From Cellulomonadaceae bacterium (GTDB lineage: Bacteria; Actinomycetota; Actinomycetes; Actinomycetales; Cellulomonadaceae), in the NCBI GenBank assembly GCA_031282935.1, contig JAITCS010000061.1:1-9892 (forward strand): DNA of 9,892 nucleotides. Reading direction: 5' to 3'. This document shows positions 5,814-9,892 of the stretch, piece after piece (positions within the stretch are counted from its first letter, which is position 1; the number at the start of each line of letters is the position of its first letter). The notes under the pieces are model-generated. The model did no database searches, was not told the DNA's origin, and worked only from the letters and a program-made list of their open reading frames with translations. Both the position numbers and the translations under genes were made by a program.

Positions 5814-7688
5814 CTAGCCGTGGATGATGTCATCCCAAGCCGGAAGGCCTGTGGGGTTGGGTTGCGGCTTGGGGCGAGCGCTCAACTGGTCGAGTTGTTG
5901 AGATTTTTCGATGATCTCCGGTTCTGGTTCCGGCTTCGACCAGGCTGCGTGAACTTGAGGTGGGTATCCGGAACTGGCAAGTGTTTCGTCGAGCGGCGTA
6001 TGACTCTGGAAACCCTCTGCGCCGTGCTGGTCGGTCGCTGCGAACCTGGCGGCGCGGGCTGCTAGTGGGGACTCAGCACGTAACGTTCCAGTAAAGGTTG
6101 GAACTGAGGGCGGGTCTATCGGCTCGCTGGGCGCCGCCGGGGCGCTGGCGTGGCGGTCTTGAGCGCTGGGTTGCGCCTCCCTGCCGGTCGCTTTGCGAAT
6201 TAAATCGGCTGCACCAGCAAAGTGCCTACCCGTGCGGCTGGATGGGACGCCAGCGATAATCCCGGTAAAGGTTGGCAGCGGAGCATCCGCATGTACGGGT
6301 GGCGACCACTCGGGAAGCTCCGCAAGTGGCGGGCTGTTCAGAGCGGTGACTGGTGGCAGGTTGCCGTGGTCGAGTAGCGCGCCCGATTGGTCGAGAGGTT
6401 CGCTCGCATGATCAAGTGGCGCGTAAGCGTGGCCGAACGCCGCACTGGCATGCTCTAGTGGCGCAGGCACAACGTCGGCTGGGGCAGCAACCGCCATCGG
6501 GTCGGGTGCAAGCCCGAAATGGTGATCGTTGGTGAAAGCGGTAGCCACAGGCTGGGACGACATAGCCGGTATCGCGTCGCCAATCCAGTTCAGCATCATG
6601 TTGCGGATCCCCGCGCGGTCAGGAGCCGCATCGGCCAGTGTCGCCACCGGCCCCCCACCTATCCCTGGCAAAACCGCTGCAGGGTCGAGTTGCGCCCAGG
6701 GTAGGAGCACGAAAGCGCGGTGCCCAGCCTGCTTGTGCGGCAGCGCGAGGTCTGGCGCCCCAACCACTAAATCGCCATAAGTGATAATATCGAGATCGAG
6801 GGTGCGCGGGCCGTTGATCACCCCCGTGCGTTCCCTGCCGAACTCTGCCTCAACCCGGTGGAGCACTGCCAGCAGTTGGCGCGGCGACAACGTGGTGTGG
6901 ACGCGCAACACTGAGTTCAGGAAATCGTCTTGCCCGGCGGGTCCCCCCACGGCGGCCGTGCGCGCGAGCGGACCCACATCGGTTGGCCCGAACGCGACCC
7001 CCGGCTCGGCGTGGAGCGCGACGACGGCATTTTTAAGAGTAGCCCTCGAATCACCAAGGTTTGATCCGAGTGCAATGATCGCAGTCACTGGCTCCGCAGG
7101 CACAGCATCGAGCAGGTTGATCGCGGGTTCCGCCGACTCCGAAACAGGTGGTTCCAAAGGTGCCGGGCTGTCCGAAACAGATGGTTCGACGACAACTGTC
7201 GACCCTTCCGAAATGGGGGTGTCGGCAATCGGCACGCTCCCCAACGACGCAGCCGACACAGCGGGTTTCCGCCGCCGGTCACGGTGTATCGCAACCTCAA
7301 TGTCGGCAAATGGCACCTCAAGCGGCGCCTCAGGCTTACGGATTACAACATCGGTGGCAATCACCTGGCTAAATGACAGCACCCCAGCGGCCACCCGCTC
7401 GGCAAGGGTTTCAATCAGATCAGCGTGCGGCCCGGCCAGAATGTCGTGAACGACCTTCGCCACCGCCCCATAATCCACAGTCTTGGCTAAATCATCAGAG
7501 GTCGCCGCCGCTGTGGTGTCCAGATACAGGGTGACATCCGCGTTGAAAGGTTGGAAGCTGTCTTTCTCGGAGGCCAAAACCCCGTGATTTCCCTGCGCGC
7601 TAATTCGTCGCAGCACAATTCTGTCAAGGGGAAAACCATCATCGGAAAAAACTAGCCCCGAATAACCCGAACTTTGTTGCGATGTCAT
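5814..7688 (-). CDS. folBK: Bifunctional dihydroneopterin aldolase / HPPK (FolB-FolK) with long repeat-bearing C-terminal extension
   Basis: A 624-residue fusion of two consecutive folate enzymes. FolB (about 21-136) cleaves dihydroneopterin to 6-hydroxymethyl-dihydropterin and glycolaldehyde. Visible markers are NHGVLASE with E41, VDYG with Y73, LIETLAE with E93, and the catalytic lysine K118 in RKPEAP. A low-complexity linker (about 141-199) follows. FolK (about 201-352) transfers pyrophosphate from ATP and shows GSNLGDSRATL, FLNSVLRV, GPRTLDLDI with metal ligands D298 and D300, and LPHKQAGHRAFVLLPW. Residues from about 360 to 624 are an unrecognised Pro/Ala-rich extension with heptad repeats, two PTFTG motifs and a terminal PAWDDIIHG. 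The ATG at 7688 is preferred to one at 7745, which would overlap folP by about 50 bases. It has AGGGGG at 7699-7704 and lies 5 bases after the folP stop. Confidence 0.92.
   Translation of the reverse strand: MTSQQSSGYSGLVFSDDGFPLDRIVLRRISAQGNHGVLASEKDSFQPFNADVTLYLDTTAAATSDDLAKTVDYGAVAKVVHDILAGPHADLIETLAERVAAGVLSFSQVIATDVVIRKPEAPLEVPFADIEVAIHRDRRRKPAVSAASLGSVPIADTPISEGSTVVVEPSVSDSPAPLEPPVSESAEPAINLLDAVPAEPVTAIIALGSNLGDSRATLKNAVVALHAEPGVAFGPTDVGPLARTAAVGGPAGQDDFLNSVLRVHTTLSPRQLLAVLHRVEAEFGRERTGVINGPRTLDLDIITYGDLVVGAPDLALPHKQAGHRAFVLLPWAQLDPAAVLPGIGGGPVATLADAAPDRAGIRNMMLNWIGDAIPAMSSQPVATAFTNDHHFGLAPDPMAVAAPADVVPAPLEHASAAFGHAYAPLDHASEPLDQSGALLDHGNLPPVTALNSPPLAELPEWSPPVHADAPLPTFTGIIAGVPSSRTGRHFAGAADLIRKATGREAQPSAQDRHASAPAAPSEPIDPPSVPTFTGTLRAESPLAARAARFAATDQHGAEGFQSHTPLDETLASSGYPPQVHAAWSKPEPEPEIIEKSQQLDQLSARPKPQPNPTGLPAWDDIIHG
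6087..6275 (-). repeat. Duplicated PTFTG motif in the FolB-FolK tail
   Basis: The pentapeptide PTFTG occurs at 6261-6275 and again at 6087-6101, exactly 58 codons apart. Each copy is followed about 12 to 15 residues later by a related segment (RHFA, ARFA). The DNA repeats as CCRGTAAAGGTTGG with one difference. It suggests an internal duplication or two equivalent short linear motifs. Confidence 0.6.
6360..6464 (-). repeat. Five tandem heptads in the FolB-FolK tail
   Basis: Residues 409-443 of the fusion protein divide into five consecutive seven-residue units: APLEHAS, AAFGHAY, APLDHAS, EPLDQSG, ALLDHGN. The pattern is x-P-L-(D/E)-(H/Q)-x-x. The Pro content argues against a coiled coil. The DNA copies have diverged, so this is an older or constrained repeat rather than a recent slippage event. 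Confidence 0.6.
7122..7223 (-). repeat. Degenerate 11 to 12-residue repeat in the FolB-FolK linker
   Basis: The linker between the FolB and FolK domains contains three related units starting DTPISEG, EPSVSDS and EPPVSES. The second and third are 11 residues apart. The matching DNA, tccgaaacaggtggttcc at 7138-7155 and tccgaaacagatggttcg at 7171-7188, differs at two positions. It looks like a small tandem duplication that lengthened a flexible hinge. Confidence 0.6.
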
Positions 7689-7693
7689 TTCCT

Positions 7694-8653
7694 TTATTCC
7701 CCCTCTAAATTGGCGCCGCCCGCGCGGCTTGGCAGTGCCGCCCAAGATGATTGTGCCTCAGACCCCTGACAAAAACGAAAGGCCACGTCAGCGGCTATGC
7801 GGCTGGCTTTGACGTTGTGTACTCGTACAGCCCAGGCGCCCGCAGCGGCGACTAAAGCCGTCACAGCGGCTGTCGCTAAATCAAGGTCGGCCTCCGCGCT
7901 TTCCGTCAAATCGGCAGAAGCACCGACCCCGCTCCCCACCGAATCGGTCAAGGTCTGCCGTAAGAAACGCTTGCGCGAGGCGCCGATCAGCACAGGCTGC
8001 CCAAGGCGTTGAATCGCAGCCAACCCTGCCAGCACCTGCCAGTTTTGGTGCCCAAGTTTCGCAAAGCCCAAATTAGGGTCAAGAATGAGCTGCTCTGGCG
8101 CCACTCCTGCCGCGAATAGTGCAGCCTGACGCTCGGCAAGCTCGCCAGCCACCTCGCCAACCACACTATGGTATACGGCCAGTTTGTCCATCTCGGCTGG
8201 CATACCGCGCCAATGGCCTGCGACATATTTCACCTGGGGCGCAGCAGCGATCACTCCCGCCATGCGAGCATCGGCCAACCCACTTGAAACATCGTTGATG
8301 ATTGTGGCGCCTGCCGCAATCGCCTGGCTCGCCACCTCGGCCCGCATGGTGTCCGCAGAAACAGTTACCCCCGCTGCCGCCAAACCCCTCACCACCGGTA
8401 TTACGCGCTCTAGCTCAGCCTGCTCGGTTACTCGCTCCGCACCGGGTCGCGTGGATTCGCCGCCCACGTCAATGATGTCACCGCCTTCGCTGGCCAACAA
8501 CAGCCCGTGCGCAATGGCTGCCTCGGGGTCGAGATACCTGCCGCCGTCCGAAAAAGAGTCGGCAGTAACGTTGACTATCCCCATGATCAGCGTTTGAGTT
8601 TCGGCGCACGGCGGCGACTGCTTACAATATAACCTATTGGCGGCGGCGGTCAT
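7694..8653 (-). CDS. folP: Dihydropteroate synthase
   Basis: FolP condenses 6-hydroxymethyl-dihydropterin pyrophosphate with p-aminobenzoate to give dihydropteroate; it is the sulfonamide target. With the start at 8653 the protein has 319 residues, and a roughly 25-residue tail accounts for the excess over the usual 270 to 290. The TIM-barrel signatures are MGIVNVTADSFSDGG at 24-38, GGESTRPGA at 64-72, a DTM strand with D101, INDVSSGLAD at 119-128, HWRGM, DPNLGFAK and the C-terminal IGASRKRF and VRVHNV. The ATG shares one base with the folE stop (TGATG) and has GAGGG (8660-8664) six bases upstream. A longer frame from 8788 would overlap folE by 136 bases and is not supported. Alanine replaces the usual proline of VTPDSFSDGG, but that position varies in actinobacterial FolP, so it says little about drug resistance. 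Confidence 0.96.
   Translation of the reverse strand: MTAAANRLYCKQSPPCAETQTLIMGIVNVTADSFSDGGRYLDPEAAIAHGLLLASEGGDIIDVGGESTRPGAERVTEQAELERVIPVVRGLAAAGVTVSADTMRAEVASQAIAAGATIINDVSSGLADARMAGVIAAAPQVKYVAGHWRGMPAEMDKLAVYHSVVGEVAGELAERQAALFAAGVAPEQLILDPNLGFAKLGHQNWQVLAGLAAIQRLGQPVLIGASRKRFLRQTLTDSVGSGVGASADLTESAEADLDLATAAVTALVAAAGAWAVRVHNVKASRIAADVAFRFCQGSEAQSSWAALPSRAGGANLEGE
7699..7704 (-). promoter_or_regulatory. Ribosome binding site of folBK
   Basis: AGGGGG lies ten bases before the ATG at 7688 and inside the end of folP. A second purine run, AAAGGAA, abuts the ATG and spans the folP stop. Together they support the 7688 start rather than the one at 7745. Confidence 0.6.
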
Positions 8654-9219
8654 CAGTGGCCCTCGCGGATTAGGGCTATCGCTTCGGCGCGAGTGGCCGG
8701 GCTGAGCATTTGCCCGCGCACGGCACTGGTTACAGTGCGCGACCCAGGCTTTCGCACCCCACGCATGGACATGCACAAATGCTCGCAATCGAGCACTACA
8801 ATCACCCCAGCAGGATTAAGCTTTTCGACTAAAGCGTCTGCAATTTCTGTGGTTAATCTCTCTTGCACTTGCGGGCGGCGCGAATACAATTCCACTAACC
8901 GCGCAAGTTTTGATAAACCAGTCACGCGCCCATTATCCCCTGGAATATATCCGACGTGAGCTAGCCCATGAAAAGGCAACAAATGGTGTTCACATATCGA
9001 ATACAATTCGATATCTTTAACCAAGACCATCTCACGGTGCCCTAAAGCGAAATCCGTGAAAACTAAATCATCGGGTGTGGTGTCAATTCCTGCAAGTATC
9101 TCCCGATAGGCTGCCGCTACCCGCGCAGGTGTCGCCGCCAGCCCATCGCGGTCAGGGTCTTCCCCGACCGCGATTAGCAGGTCGCGTATCGCCTTTGCAA
9201 CGCCAGCCTCGTCGTACAT
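8653..9219 (-). CDS. folE: GTP cyclohydrolase I
   Basis: FolE opens the folate pathway by converting GTP to 7,8-dihydroneopterin triphosphate with loss of formate. The enzyme is a cytoplasmic homodecamer with one zinc per subunit. The 188 residues are the normal length for the type I (FolE1) family. [12 protein letters not shown] at 74-85 supplies the zinc ligands C76 and H79 and the neighbouring catalytic H78. HLCMSMRGV at 147-155 supplies the third ligand C149 and H147. [23 protein letters not shown] at 101-123 is the family signature. The ATG shares one base with the ftsH stop in TGATG, with GGAG at 9225-9228 five bases upstream. Its core (about 8820-9060) is distinctly more AT-rich than the flanking genes. 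Confidence 0.98.
   Translation of the reverse strand: MYDEAGVAKAIRDLLIAVGEDPDRDGLAATPARVAAAYREILAGIDTTPDDLVFTDFALGHREMVLVKDIELYSICEHHLLPFHGLAHVGYIPGDNGRVTGLSKLARLVELYSRRPQVQERLTTEIADALVEKLNPAGVIVVLDCEHLCMSMRGVRKPGSRTVTSAVRGQMLSPATRAEAIALIREGH
8660..8664 (-). promoter_or_regulatory. Ribosome binding site of folP
   Basis: GAGGG lies six bases before the ATG that overlaps the folE stop. It decides in favour of the 8653 start over the longer open frame beginning at 8788. Confidence 0.7.
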
Positions 9220-9892
9220 CAGCGCTCCGGCGGTGGCGCGTAAGGGTTACGGGCAGGCCCGCCCTGACCAGAACTGCTCGTGGGCGGTATCAAGTCGTAA
9301 GGGTATCCGGCCCCGTCAGGAAACTCCGGCTCCGCTTTCGGTTCATCGCCCACAGGGTAGATAACCTCGGTGGTGCCGCGTGGCACCAGAGTGCCGTCGC
9401 CCCCGCCATAGACTCCGTCAAACCCGGTATCGAAACCTGCTGGGGTGATGGGCACCCCGGCGGCGTCGCGCGGATCGTTATCGGGCACGACCCCGATGGC
9501 TTCCTCGCCTTCCACCCCGGCAGCAGCCGCCACTTCGGCAGCCCGATTAGCGGCTTCAACTTGGGTGAGGGCGGGGGCCTCTACCTCGCGGAGCGCCTCC
9601 TCCTCCATCTTTCGTTCCGAGGGGGTTAGCACGGGACCTCGGTCGGAAACATGGCGTTGGTCGGAGGAAAGCCACACATTTCGCGGCGGACGCTTTTTGA
9701 CCGTGGCAAACACCTCAGCCAATTCTTGCTGATTTAGGGTTTCTTTATCGAGCAAGCGCAACACTAATTCATCGAGCACGTCACGATATTCGGTGATTAC
9801 TTCCCAGGCTTCATCATGGCCTTCTTCGATGAGTTTGCGAACCTCATCATCAACAGTCCCTGCGACGTCCTCAGAATAGTCGCGGCGACTGC
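9219..9892 (-). CDS. ftsH: ATP-dependent zinc metalloprotease FtsH, C-terminal part (cut by window edge)
   Basis: This is the last 223 residues of a membrane-anchored AAA+ protease that degrades misfolded membrane proteins and short-lived regulators. The gene enters from the right edge, and its membrane segments, ATPase domain and HEXXH zinc site lie outside the window. What is visible is the helical end of the M41 peptidase domain: [20 protein letters not shown], then [24 protein letters not shown], matching the family pattern of an Arg-Leu-rich helix and an LL-KETL motif. About 150 residues of Pro/Gly/acidic low-complexity tail follow, ending NPYAPPPER, as is usual for actinobacterial FtsH. 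ftsH heading folE is a common actinobacterial arrangement. The TGA stop is translationally coupled to folE. Confidence 0.93.
   Translation of the reverse strand, partial: SRRDYSEDVAGTVDDEVRKLIEEGHDEAWEVITEYRDVLDELVLRLLDKETLNQQELAEVFATVKKRPPRNVWLSSDQRHVSDRGPVLTPSERKMEEEALREVEAPALTQVEAANRAAEVAAAAGVEGEEAIGVVPDNDPRDAAGVPITPAGFDTGFDGVYGGGDGTLVPRGTTEVIYPVGDEPKAEPEFPDGAGYPYDLIPPTSSSGQGGPARNPYAPPPER

Noticed and set aside
6781..7449. 222-codon plus-strand frame
   Set aside because: It is antisense to the FolK and linker region of folBK, whose HPPK and aldolase motifs are clear. The translated product is Ser/Thr/Arg-rich low complexity without a recognisable domain.
5814..7745. Longer folBK start giving 643 residues
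   Set aside because: It overlaps the end of folP by about 50 bases. The ATG at 7688 sits 5 bases after the folP stop with a suitable ribosome binding site.
8540..8582. Alanine in FolP VTADSFSDGG as a sulfonamide-resistance change
   Set aside because: This position is variable in actinobacterial FolP (mycobacterial proteins have Asp), and the known resistance positions cannot be judged from one sequence.
7694..8788. Longer folP start giving 364 residues
   Set aside because: It would overlap folE by 136 bases, and the added residues resemble no FolP. The ATG at 8653 has a ribosome binding site and a TGATG junction.
1..9892. CRISPR array, insertion sequence or prophage attachment at the tRNA
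   Set aside because: No regularly spaced repeats, transposase or integrase frames, or second copy of the tRNA 3' end as a direct repeat were seen in the window.

Overview
The window reads as one strand of genes from a high-GC Gram-positive bacterium (Actinobacteria). Every supported gene lies on the minus strand, so transcription runs from position 9892 towards position 1. The lineage call rests on three things: the gene order ftsH-folE-folP-folB/folK-DUF3180, which is typical of actinobacteria; a membrane protein of the DUF3180 family, which is known from that group; and GC-rich codon use with GTG starts. A member of the Actinomycetales is plausible, but that is inference and no species can be named.

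Right part (about 9892 to 5290): a tightly packed folate operon. It begins with the C-terminal end of the membrane protease FtsH, which is cut by the window edge. FolE (GTP cyclohydrolase I) follows through a one-base TGATG overlap, then FolP (dihydropteroate synthase) through another TGATG overlap. Five bases later comes a single gene fusing FolB (dihydroneopterin aldolase) to FolK (pterin pyrophosphokinase). This gene has a low-complexity linker containing short repeats and an unusual C-terminal extension of roughly 240 to 260 residues. A four-helix DUF3180 protein closes the operon 8 bases later. Together FolE, FolB, FolK and FolP cover GTP to dihydropteroate, apart from the triphosphate-removal step and the supply of p-aminobenzoate.

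Middle (5289 to 5025): a tRNA-Ser(GCT) gene with its own plausible promoter. Its 3' half is complementary to the bases immediately after it, giving a 12-pair hairpin that is incompatible with the tRNA fold and ends just before carA.

Left part (5024 to 184): carA and carB, the glutaminase and synthetase subunits of carbamoyl-phosphate synthetase, which feeds pyrimidine and arginine synthesis. They are not adjacent. A 290-base gap holds an undetected-looking 48-codon frame that overlaps the carA stop by ATGA, a pair of competing hairpins, and a TAAGAT element placed so that carB mRNA could start exactly at its GTG codon (leaderless). The same TAAGAT hexamer lies just upstream of carA, also a GTG start. 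Positions 1 to 183 hold no confident gene.

There is no mobile element, CRISPR array or wholly novel system in view. The points most worth a second look are the tRNA-Ser/carA hairpin, the carA-carB spacer and the repeat-bearing tail of FolB-FolK.
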